From Bacteroides stercoris ATCC 43183 (GTDB lineage: Bacteria; Bacteroidota; Bacteroidia; Bacteroidales; Bacteroidaceae): a stretch of 64,000 nucleotides of DNA. Location: positions 3,720,001 through 3,784,000 of the forward strand of contig NZ_CP102262.1 of NCBI RefSeq assembly GCF_025147325.1, read 5' to 3'. The notes below the pieces were generated by a model. It was not told where the DNA came from. It was given only the letters and a program-made list of their open reading frames with translations, and searched no databases. Positions 49,856 through 57,405 of the stretch are shown in pieces. The translations under genes were made by a program, and so were the position numbers. How positions within the stretch are numbered: the stretch's first letter is position 1; each line of letters opens with the position of its first letter.

Positions 49856-51298
49856 TCATATAAATATGTTTTTTAATGAATAATCTTCTTCTAAAGTCCA
49901 TTCCTTATTCGATTTAATTTCTTCTGCAGCAGTAACATCAAGAGGTACTTTTTTAATAAAAACAAACATGCCCTGTGACTTACGAACTAATTGAAACCCC
50001 AGCCCTTTTAAACGTGACGAAAATGTCTTGCGTGAACACGCATGGCAGTTTGATTCGCTACAATAATTCATGTATCCCTCAAACAAATATTTGAGCGCCA
50101 TACAGTCTTTGTTTTCTGTTGATTTTTCATAGTTACTATCATCAATGAAAGACGCTACACTATCAGCGTCAACCCGATACTCGGCTAACGCTCTATCTAC
50201 CAATTCACTTTTAGAGAAACAACCTTGTGCAAGCAATCGCTCTGCACCTTTGATTATCCAATTCAAGATTCCGCTCAGTTCATTTTGTATAACTCTTTCG
50301 CCAAGTGTTCTATCTTGCTTTTCTACCGGAATTTGATTGAGAAAAGGTAGAATCATCAATCTTCTAAAATACGCATTCGTATATTCTATATTCTTAGGTA
50401 GTTCATTACAAGCAAACAGTAGGCTTGCATAATCATATATAGTATACGGATCCATATATAGGCGCTTGGCAGTCATGGGTTCTTTGGATACCAGCCTTTT
50501 AAAGTTGGATATATTAAATTTAGAACCCATTTCATAGCATATATTCAATAGTTTGTTTTCCAAATCAGCAACTGTACGGCTCTCTTCTGCACACAAACTC
50601 TCAACAGAACGCTCTACAACATTATCTCGCCCTAAGGCAGCAGAGATAATATTTATTATCAAACTCTTACCTTCTCCACCATGTCCATATAAAAGCAAAG
50701 CCTTCTGATGGTTGAAACGAGGAAAGAAAATGCTGGCAATATATTCTTGTAATATCATTTGTCCGTCCAAAGGCAAAGCTTCATTCAAGACTCGCTGGAA
50801 TTCAGGAGCAGTGGCATCAGGTTTATAGCTATAATTCAACTTATAAAAGAAACAATCTCTTTTATCAAAAGGACGTAGTTCTACAAAATTAGCTCCAAAT
50901 ACAACTGTTCCATTGTCGCAATTTATTTTAACAACGTCTGTATTTTGAGTCTCCATGTCTTTCACGACCGAGCGGAATTGCTTATACAACTCTTCCCCAA
51001 ACCGATGGTGTTTTGCCTTATACTCATGGATTTCCCCAAGATTAGCAACAGTTGTAAGAAGCTGAGTTATTTCTTTAGAAGTTATCTGCTCCCAATGGGT
51101 TTTCACATATATATAATGTGTACCACCTCTCCACACAAAATCAGATTCTGCTTTATCAGCCAACCACAAGACAGTATTTACCACCTCTACGATCAAACCA
51201 GCTTTACTTTTATCATTATCCAGACTTTTGAAAGAGATGTTATGTTCTTGGACAAGTCTACAGAGCTCATTCAGTACGTTTCTTTTTACTGCATCCAT
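49856..51298 (-). CDS. P4-type primase/SF3 helicase
   Basis: 480 residues. The D5_N-like N-terminal region is followed by an SF3 helicase core: LLLYGHGGEGKSLIINIISA (Walker A), DLENKLLNICYEMGSKFN (acidic B motif), LLFACNELPKNIEYTNAYFR (motif C, Asn sensor) and a winged C-terminal region (DRALAEYRVDADSVASFIDD). It lacks the primase half of phage P4 alpha, so it is a helicase. Replication of the satellite-like element. It lies 6 bp after the HTH gene. Confidence 0.88.
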   Translation of the reverse strand: MDAVKRNVLNELCRLVQEHNISFKSLDNDKSKAGLIVEVVNTVLWLADKAESDFVWRGGTHYIYVKTHWEQITSKEITQLLTTVANLGEIHEYKAKHHRFGEELYKQFRSVVKDMETQNTDVVKINCDNGTVVFGANFVELRPFDKRDCFFYKLNYSYKPDATAPEFQRVLNEALPLDGQMILQEYIASIFFPRFNHQKALLLYGHGGEGKSLIINIISAALGRDNVVERSVESLCAEESRTVADLENKLLNICYEMGSKFNISNFKRLVSKEPMTAKRLYMDPYTIYDYASLLFACNELPKNIEYTNAYFRRLMILPFLNQIPVEKQDRTLGERVIQNELSGILNWIIKGAERLLAQGCFSKSELVDRALAEYRVDADSVASFIDDSNYEKSTENKDCMALKYLFEGYMNYCSESNCHACSRKTFSSRLKGLGFQLVRKSQGMFVFIKKVPLDVTAAEEIKSNKEWTLEEDYSLKNIFI

Positions 51299-51304
51299 TG
51301 TTGT

Positions 51305-51592
51305 TTACTGATTAAGCGTTAGCACTACTTTTTCTAAATCTGAGAGAAGAAAGAGAGACCTACGACCTACTTTTCTACATTTTAGATGTCCTTGTTGGAC
51401 TAACCGTCCTAAAGTAGAGAGGCTAATTCTTAACAGTTCGGCTGCATCATTGCGCCCCAAGTAAGCGGGAGCAACATTTCTCTTTTGAGATTGCTTGTTT
51501 TGAGCACTCAATACAGCAGTAACAGCCGCTTCTACTTCCGCTCGTACTAGAGCTTGAAGTTCTTTTGCATCGCATACAATAATATTTGCCAT
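51305..51592 (-). CDS. helix-turn-helix protein, excisionase-like
   Basis: 95 residues from MANIIVCDAKELQALVRAEV. A helical start precedes the winged HTH APAYLGRNDAAELLRISLST, LGRLVQQGHLKCRKVGRRSL and LFLLSDLEKVVL. In operon with the helicase. Such proteins direct excision or activate replication genes. Confidence 0.8.
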   Translation of the reverse strand: MANIIVCDAKELQALVRAEVEAAVTAVLSAQNKQSQKRNVAPAYLGRNDAAELLRISLSTLGRLVQQGHLKCRKVGRRSLFLLSDLEKVVLTLNQ

Positions 51593-51646
51593 AAGCATTT
51601 TAATATTAAATTTTTGATGCAAAACTACAATAGTAAAAAATAGCAA

Positions 51647-52195
51647 GCAAACATTTATACACTCTTAAACACTAATACAACATCTGATAATCAGACACTT
51701 AAACAGGTTGCATTAAAGTCGAAGCGCCCAGCGGGAGCTAGAGAAAATAAATCCAATGTTAATAATGATTAAATAATTTCCGTTTAACAAAAAGAAGCAT
51801 TTAAAAGGTCATAATGGTTGATATTTTACTCAGCAGAGTATCCTCTTTCTTCATATGAACTTCATTATCATGCAGGAGAAAGGAATTGTTCAAGATGAAC
51901 ATTCTATATTATCCATATACACATCTAATTTTTCCAAAAAGGAAAAGTACATACCAATGATTAAGCCGCTCTCTCTTTGAGAGACCGTCAGAACAGATTG
52001 TAGACGTAGAACGCCTTTGGGAAATAGGAGATATTAATTAGGGCAGGTTGTGCGGCGTTCTACGCCCACAACCTGCCCTCCGCTCTCTCAAAGTAAAATT
52101 AATATTAAAAGAAAAAACACTTTATTTTGGAAAAAGAAAAAAGAATAAGTATAAGAAAAAAACTACATTTGCTACATTATCTACATCAATGAGGA
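51647..52195. other. gene-free region between HTH and integrase genes
   Basis: 549 bp without a gene. Besides the structured block at 51966-52093 it is AT-rich with poly-A runs (52100-52160). A candidate location for the element's origin or attP-proximal control region. Confidence 0.65.
51966..52093. repeat. nested inverted-repeat block, possible origin or structured RNA
   Basis: Inner hairpin: GGGCAGGTTGTG (52041-52052) with CACAACCTGCCC (52067-52078), enclosing CGT/ACG. The inner GGCGTTCTAC (52054-52063) also complements GTAGAACGCC (52005-52014), so two structures exclude each other. CTTTGAGAG (51975-51983) pairs with CTCTCAAAG (52085-52093), and CCGCTCTCTC is directly repeated (51966, 52080). 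Confidence 0.75.
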
Positions 52196-53530
52196 TTAGA
52201 CGAAGAATTCGTGTGTTTGCAACAACTGGGCATTTTCCTCTTTACTAATGCGGATGTACTTCATGAATGAAGTTTCAGTCTTATGCCCAGTAATTGCCAT
52301 TATTGCTAGCGTAGGCACGTTTCGTTTATACGCATTGGTAGCAAAACTCCTACGGGCTGTATGGGTAGTAACTTTGTCACATTTACGGGCTGTACATTCC
52401 TTATGTGTTCCACCAACGGTTTCGGTATATGATATAATTTCCGTAATACCAGCCTGTTCACATAACTTTTTAAGCATTCGGTTCGTTGATTGGTTACATT
52501 GCGGTTTCGGCAGTTTGTTTCCATAGCGCTCCAATATCTCCTTTACAATTCGATGTATCGGGATCACGACTTGATTACGTGTTTTATAAGTAACTATTGT
52601 TATTGTGTTTTTTTCCAGATTAATATGCTCCATACTTAGTCTGGATATGTCAGAATATCTTAGCCCCGTATAACACGAAATCAAGAAGCAATCCCTAACC
52701 TCTGCCTGATTAGTTGGCAATTCAAGAGCATACAAGGCAGCTAACTCGTTTTCGGTAAGGTAGATTGTATTTGCTTCTTCCTTTAACGGAACGAAGTCCT
52801 TCTTGAATACACTATTATTTGTAGTGACATTGTTATCGAAAGCATGGCGCATGAACACCTTAATCGTCTTTATAAACTTACCAATTGAGTTCAGTTTGTA
52901 TTCACCGTTATGATGCTTTATATCATATAGAAAGTTTATGAAGTCATTACGAAATTCTAGATTAACAGCTTCTATCTTTATCGTTATATTACGGGCTGCT
53001 GCATATTTCTTTAAAATATTCCTTGTGGATTTATAGGTAGCTAAGGTAGCTGGAGACAATTTTGTACCATCCACATTTAGTATTTTACCTTGTTTGCATA
53101 AATCCATGTAATAGTCTATATAAGATATAAAGTCGGGGAATATCGGTTTCTCTTCTTCCTTCTTCTTCTTAAGTGCCTTTATTAACTCTTCCTTTATCAG
53201 ACTGGCTGTCGGAGTTATGTCCCGACTTTTGTAGCTCTCTATTATTTTAATTAAGGTATTAGTCGTTTTTTCAATTTCTTTATTGATGTTACGCAGCGCA
53301 ACTTGCAGCATGGGATTGCCTTTTAGCTCGTTATTCCTTTTGACATCTTCTATGGCTTTTCCTGCTTCCTTATCCCAATATGAAGATTTGATTTTGTATT
53401 CCACTGGTAGGCAGTAGCTAAAGCGAACCCCACCGATCGTCATACGCAGACGTATCAAGGAGAACTCTTGCGTTGCATTCTTCAGTGAGTATTTGACGCA
53501 GTTCTGAGTAAAGATATTCTTATTATTCAT
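52196..53530 (-). CDS. int: tyrosine integrase of the satellite-like element
   Basis: 444 residues. N-terminal Arm-DNA domain (SLIRLRMTIGGVRFSYCLPV), a SAM-like phage domain with TLATYKSTRNILKKYAAARN, and a catalytic domain. Catalytic positions: Arg in SCYTGLRYSDISRLSMEHI, Lys in TYKTRNQVVIPI, HTARRSFATNAYKR (HxxR) and ITGHKTETSFMKYI (His, then Tyr). A canonical, complete Bacteroidetes integrase. The 29-bp repeats at 41772 and 57368 are its most likely attachment sites. Confidence 0.92.
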   Translation of the reverse strand: MNNKNIFTQNCVKYSLKNATQEFSLIRLRMTIGGVRFSYCLPVEYKIKSSYWDKEAGKAIEDVKRNNELKGNPMLQVALRNINKEIEKTTNTLIKIIESYKSRDITPTASLIKEELIKALKKKKEEEKPIFPDFISYIDYYMDLCKQGKILNVDGTKLSPATLATYKSTRNILKKYAAARNITIKIEAVNLEFRNDFINFLYDIKHHNGEYKLNSIGKFIKTIKVFMRHAFDNNVTTNNSVFKKDFVPLKEEANTIYLTENELAALYALELPTNQAEVRDCFLISCYTGLRYSDISRLSMEHINLEKNTITIVTYKTRNQVVIPIHRIVKEILERYGNKLPKPQCNQSTNRMLKKLCEQAGITEIISYTETVGGTHKECTARKCDKVTTHTARRSFATNAYKRNVPTLAIMAITGHKTETSFMKYIRISKEENAQLLQTHEFFV

Positions 53531-53635
53531 ATATTTGTAGGTTTATAACTAACAGAACTTTTTCAAGAGTCGTTCCTTTTTATATAGACCTTAATTTCTG
53601 TTTTCAAATGATTTGCGAACAATGGAACTCCACAA

Positions 53636-53653
53636 TATGACAGATACGTCATA
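53636..53653. promoter_or_regulatory. operator-like palindrome upstream of the integrase gene
   Basis: TATGAC-AGATAC-GTCATA, half-sites as in 46940-47010 but with a spacer one base longer. 106 bp upstream of the integrase start; may let the XRE repressor control integration. Confidence 0.45.
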
Positions 53654-53747
53654 GTGCCCCAAAGTTACACATTTATTGCATAAAAAGTTAGAAACCTATC
53701 AATCAAGTCCTTGTTTTTTCATACTTTTACGGGAAATATGAAATGAT

Positions 53748-54074
53748 ATGTCTACAATAGAATTAACAGAACAGGAATTGACTATCAGAAAGCAACTTAT
53801 TAAGGTCGCTTCTGAGGGGAAGACATTATATTATTCCGACTTAGTGAAAGAAGAAGATGCTACTCTTGTATATAGTCTGGGAACAATATTAGAAAAGATT
53901 ACCCGATACGATATAGAGAACAAACAACCTATCTTGGCATCTATTGTTGTACTCAAATCCACAGGTTTACCTAGCGAAGGATTCTTTGAGCTCTGCGACA
54001 CACTGGTTATAGATGTTCGTTTAAGTGATTTACAGAAAGAATGTTTTGAGTATTGGAATAGACACAATATATAG
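53748..54074 (+). CDS. small protein of unknown function
   Basis: 108 residues: MSTIELTEQELTIRKQLIKV, LYYSDLVKEEDATLVYSLGT, ASIVVLKSTGLPSEGFFELC and LSDLQKECFEYWNRHNI. Soluble, acidic. The first rightward gene after the integrase; 174 bp before the membrane-protein gene of the cargo cassette. No family recognised; the LPSEGFF segment recalls proteins that precede Bacteroides mobile cargo, but I assign no role. Confidence 0.55.
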   Translation: MSTIELTEQELTIRKQLIKVASEGKTLYYSDLVKEEDATLVYSLGTILEKITRYDIENKQPILASIVVLKSTGLPSEGFFELCDTLVIDVRLSDLQKECFEYWNRHNI

Positions 54075-54216
54075 CTTGATATTTAGAAATGGAGGAAATC
54101 ACATGCAAAGAACTTTTGAGCTTCAACAAACAGGCAATTCTAATTTTACAACTTGTTCTGCTAAAAAGTAAATTGTAAAAGAGATAACTAAAATATGGAT
54201 AAACCAAAATTATAAT

Positions 54217-54224
54217 TATCTTTG
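54217..54224 (+). promoter_or_regulatory. -7 element of the cargo cassette
   Basis: TATCTTTG fits TAnnTTTG, 25 bp before the ATG at 54249. No clear -33 box. Confidence 0.55.
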
Positions 54225-54248
54225 TGATTAGGTATAAAAATAATAAAA

Positions 54249-54812
54249 ATGAGAGGATTTGTAGGTGGTTTTATCGGAGGTATAGTTTTCATATGCATTG
54301 CTATAGCAATATGTCTATTTTGTCATAGACATAATTCTGTCATACACCCTATACACATTGCAAATATTGAAGCTGTGCATGATTCTATTTCAATCGAAGA
54401 AATTAATGCAAAGATAGAATCAATAAACAAACTTAAAGAACAAGGTGTATTGTTAACGCCACAAGAGTATACAAACAATGTTGTTAATTACTATAATACA
54501 GTTATAACATTTTTAGTTGCTTTACTCGCAATATTTTCTTTGGTTACATTTTTTCATTTAAAATTCATTACTGTAGATGAAGTAAAGAAACAAGTAAAAG
54601 AGCTATTGAGGAAATCCCCAGATATACAAAATGTAATTATTGAAAATACAAAAGGCAAGATAGAAGAACTTCTTTTTGATACTACAGAAAGAATTAACAA
54701 ATTAGAAGCCGAGCTGAAAGACCTAAAAGAGTCATCAGAATGGGATGAATTTGAAGATGATAGCGAAGTTAAAAATAAAGCTGATTTAAAAAGATTGAAA
54801 GTAAAAAAATAA
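54249..54812 (+). CDS. two-helix membrane protein with cytoplasmic coiled coil
   Basis: 187 residues. Helix 1: GFVGGFIGGIVFICIAIAIC at the start; a ~60-residue loop with helical SIEEINAKIESINKLKEQGV; helix 2: ITFLVALLAIFSLVTFFHL; then a charged tail with KEETERINKLEAEL-like coiled coil and an acidic end (SSEWDEFEDDSEVKN). Two bp before the ImmA/IrrE gene. Probably a sensor or anchor for the system. No known family. Confidence 0.65.
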   Translation: MRGFVGGFIGGIVFICIAIAICLFCHRHNSVIHPIHIANIEAVHDSISIEEINAKIESINKLKEQGVLLTPQEYTNNVVNYYNTVITFLVALLAIFSLVTFFHLKFITVDEVKKQVKELLRKSPDIQNVIIENTKGKIEELLFDTTERINKLEAELKDLKESSEWDEFEDDSEVKNKADLKRLKVKK

Positions 54813-54814
54813 TC

Positions 54815-55348
54815 ATGGGAGTTCGAGGAATAAGACGAAAAGGAGCTTCTCCAATTAAATTGAATGCAGAAGCGATGTTAGATTATGCATCTCATAATGA
54901 TTTGATTATTAATAATCAATTAGATATAGATCGCTTAATTAAAGATTATAATATAACAATTAGGAAAGCCCCCTTGTCACCTGAAATATCAGGTAAATTG
55001 GAAAAAGAGGGGGAACAATGGACAATAGTAGTGAATTCTAAGCATAATGACGCTAGGCAAAGATATACTTTAGCGCACGAATTCGCCCATTATTGTTTAC
55101 ATCGGAATGATTACTCAGTATTTGAGGACACGGCTTTTTTTAGAAAAGAGGAAAATAAAACTATGATAGAGTATGAAGCAAATCAATTTGCTGCAGAATT
55201 ACTTATGCCTGAGAAATCTATAAAAGCAGCAATATCAGAAGATATTTTATCTTTAAAAGAGTTAGCTAAAAGGTTTGGAGTATCTCTTATTGCTATGAGA
55301 AACAGACTTATTGATTTAGGTTATAAATTGATTGACGATGAAGAATAA
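54815..55348 (+). CDS. ImmA/IrrE-family metalloprotease
   Basis: 177 residues. Zinc motif HEFAH at 88-92 in RYTLAHEFAHYCLHR, third ligand probably Glu121 in YEANQFAAELLMPEKSIK. The C-terminal WH-like RFGVSLIAMRNRLIDLG is as in other ImmA/IrrE proteins. The family cleaves repressors (ImmR, DdrO) on stress. No XRE domain is fused and no XRE gene is adjacent, so the substrate is open. Its stop overlaps the next start by 11 bp. Confidence 0.88.
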   Translation: MGVRGIRRKGASPIKLNAEAMLDYASHNDLIINNQLDIDRLIKDYNITIRKAPLSPEISGKLEKEGEQWTIVVNSKHNDARQRYTLAHEFAHYCLHRNDYSVFEDTAFFRKEENKTMIEYEANQFAAELLMPEKSIKAAISEDILSLKELAKRFGVSLIAMRNRLIDLGYKLIDDEE

Positions 55349-56399
55349 ATATGGACTTTTGTTTAAGACTGGAGATTCAGAGATAAGGGCTCTTAGAAAC
55401 TTTTCTAATAAAAAAGGAATATTTCCTATTATAGAATTAACAAGAGGTCGAAAAACTAAGAAAGACACGATTGGAGATATTCAAAAGCGGATAGATCAGT
55501 TAGCAGAATGTTTTGGCAACATGGATATTATTTTAGATTTAACTACGGAGCCAGCATTGTCCAGTACTCAAATTGATATGTTTTATATACCAGATAACGG
55601 ATATAAAAACTGGATTAACTTTTTAATAGAAATAAAGGAGAAAGATATATTCAAAGACATTTATCCTTCAATATTATTAAATGTTGATGATGATTATTTT
55701 GAAGATAATTTAGAAAAACAAGTATCTTCAATTTTGAAAAAATTTAGCGGAATTTCCTATAGATGTAATATTGAAGATGAAGGATATAGCGATGATATAG
55801 ATATTATATCAAAATCAATATCAAGTGACAAAAAATTCTTTTTTATTATTGATTGTAGCTATATCCGAGCTTCTGAATTATCTTCATGCAAAGAACAAGC
55901 TGTGAGGATTATTGAAGATGTTTATAATAAAATACCTCATGTAAACTTCATATTGGCATCAACATCATTTCCTGACAAAATCGGTGAGGATGATTCATCT
56001 ACACTTCAACTAACAGAAATCCGCTTATACCGAGAGGTTTCAAAGGCTATTCCAGATATAAGTATCATGTATAGTGATTATGGTAGTATAAATCCTATTA
56101 GAAATGATAATGTCATAATGGCAAATGGCTGGCGACCAAGAATTGACGTTCCTTTAGAAACAGAAATTTTTTACTATCGGAGAAGAAAGGTACCTAAAGG
56201 ATATGCTGTAACCTATTCCTTAGTAGCTGTAGATGCAACAAGAGATAAGAGATTCCCGTCTGAAATTAAAAATTGGGGAATAAACCAAATTATTATTGCA
56301 GCAGATGGCGCTTCTCCAGGTTCATCACCTTCATTTTGGATATCTGTCAGAATGAATATTTACATCGAGCAACAATTAAGACGTCTATCGTTAAGATAA
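55338..56399 (+). CDS. Beta-family protein (T4 Beta-like)
   Basis: 353 residues from MKNKYGLLFKTGDSEIRALR; an alternative start is 6 bp upstream. The pattern GLLFKTGDSEIRALRNF..IFPIIELTRGR near the start, DIILDLTTEP, ..FFFIIDCSYIRASEL, VNFILASTSFPDKIGED and MANGWRPRIDVPLETEIFYY belongs to Beta-protein family members. These recur beside ImmA/IrrE and sce7726-type genes. Biochemical activity unknown to me; a TIM-barrel-like alternation of strands and helices is suggested. Confidence 0.72.
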   Translation: MKNKYGLLFKTGDSEIRALRNFSNKKGIFPIIELTRGRKTKKDTIGDIQKRIDQLAECFGNMDIILDLTTEPALSSTQIDMFYIPDNGYKNWINFLIEIKEKDIFKDIYPSILLNVDDDYFEDNLEKQVSSILKKFSGISYRCNIEDEGYSDDIDIISKSISSDKKFFFIIDCSYIRASELSSCKEQAVRIIEDVYNKIPHVNFILASTSFPDKIGEDDSSTLQLTEIRLYREVSKAIPDISIMYSDYGSINPIRNDNVIMANGWRPRIDVPLETEIFYYRRRKVPKGYAVTYSLVAVDATRDKRFPSEIKNWGINQIIIAADGASPGSSPSFWISVRMNIYIEQQLRRLSLR

Positions 56400-56402
56400 T
56401 AT

Positions 56403-57032
56403 TCATTTTAAAACAGAATAGTTTCTTAAAGAAAGGATTGATACATCTTCAAAATGTACCACCTCACCTTTATTCTCAATAAAGTTTTCATACTTATATG
56501 ATATTATACTTTTCATATAAGAGTGAAGGCTATTTTTCACTATTTCTCTTTTACAATTCATCAATTTTCCTCTTACTTGATCTGCAGTCAATGTAGAAGG
56601 GAGTGAAAAATATTTTTTTAAAAAAAGGGCTGGAATTGTATTTAAAGCATCTTCTTTGGAGAAGACTTTTTGTTCAAGAGCTCTTCTCTTTTCTGAGATT
56701 GTACCGTCAGGATTAAACACATAAATTCCAACTTTTTTTTGATGAATATTTCTAATATTTGCTAGATGATTTTCTGTAGTTATTACATATATGAAATCAA
56801 ATATTTTTCTATAATTAGCTAGCTGGTTCTCTATTCGTCGTAGATCATCATTGTATGCCTTTATCTCAAATGCATATAATTTGCCATCAGCAACTAAAAC
56901 CAAGTCAGCCAAAAGACGATTAGTACCATACATTACTTCTTGCCCAATACAAATATTATCAGAACAGAAAGAATTTAATATATGGTCGATAAAACGAGCT
57001 TTAATAATGAAACTATTACTATCTAAATTCAT
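56403..57032 (-). CDS. sce7726-like protein with PD-(D/E)XK nuclease motif
   Basis: 209 residues, convergent with the Beta-family gene (3 bp between stops). The nuclease-fold core reads LLADLVLVADGKLYAFEIKA: Asp43, then Glu56-x-Lys58. A following ENQLANYRKIFDFIYVIT helix-strand is as in sce7726 proteins and other PD-(D/E)XK domains that handle DNA. The C-terminal part is helical. Family members pair with Beta/sce7725 genes. Candidate effector. Confidence 0.7.
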   Translation of the reverse strand: MNLDSNSFIIKARFIDHILNSFCSDNICIGQEVMYGTNRLLADLVLVADGKLYAFEIKAYNDDLRRIENQLANYRKIFDFIYVITTENHLANIRNIHQKKVGIYVFNPDGTISEKRRALEQKVFSKEDALNTIPALFLKKYFSLPSTLTADQVRGKLMNCKREIVKNSLHSYMKSIISYKYENFIENKGEVVHFEDVSILSLRNYSVLK

Positions 57033-57367
57033 ACTACAAAATTACATAGAAAATATAAGGGCTGCAATAAAACATGGAAAAGAGAATATACTTTTAACAT
57101 CTTGCTAGTGGAGCTCATATGATACTTTCTGCCTCATGGCAATGGAATAGAAGAAACAAAATTTCACACAAGATTTAGAACGTATCACAAACTTTTTTTG
57201 CATATATTCATTGCAATCAACCATGAGGTAGTGCCCATTATGGTGCTCAATTCCATAGTCCTTTATGACTTATTATGACATTTCATGCACTCGTTCCAGC
57301 AAACTAAAGCATTTCTGTAAAGACCAATAGTGATCAATACAACTCAGTTCGATTCCCATTTATCTCT
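57033..57367. other. gene-free region at the right end of the element
   Basis: 335 bp without a gene or clear signal. GTTCGATTCCCA (about 57347) resembles a tRNA T-loop and precedes the att repeat at 57368-57396. Confidence 0.6.
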
Positions 57368-57396
57368 CTGGTGGCACCACTTTTAAAAATGATGTA
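57368..57396. repeat. att-like sequence, copy 2
   Basis: 29 bp identical to 41772-41800, beginning CTGGTGGCACCAC. Marks the right boundary of the satellite-like element; the IS1182 element starts 10 bp later. Confidence 0.75.
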
Positions 57397-57405
57397 GAAG
57401 GTGTG

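Larger units (their letters stand above)
48157..49859 (-). pseudogene. Cys/His-rich element protein, interrupted by an IS4-type element
   Basis: The gene starts at 49859 (MKRDYYDELAKSEILD), overlapping the primase stop as ATGA, is broken by the IS at 48488-49811, and resumes as IKTECEHTKSCVACIRRSEC to a stop at 48157. Removing the IS and one 10-bp target copy joins both halves in frame (SEILDIKTEC) to give a protein of ~125 residues. C-E-H..C..C..C.H and YCLD suggest zinc binding; IILQYIHVLTKGCGFDKDAV follows. Function unknown. Confidence 0.8.
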
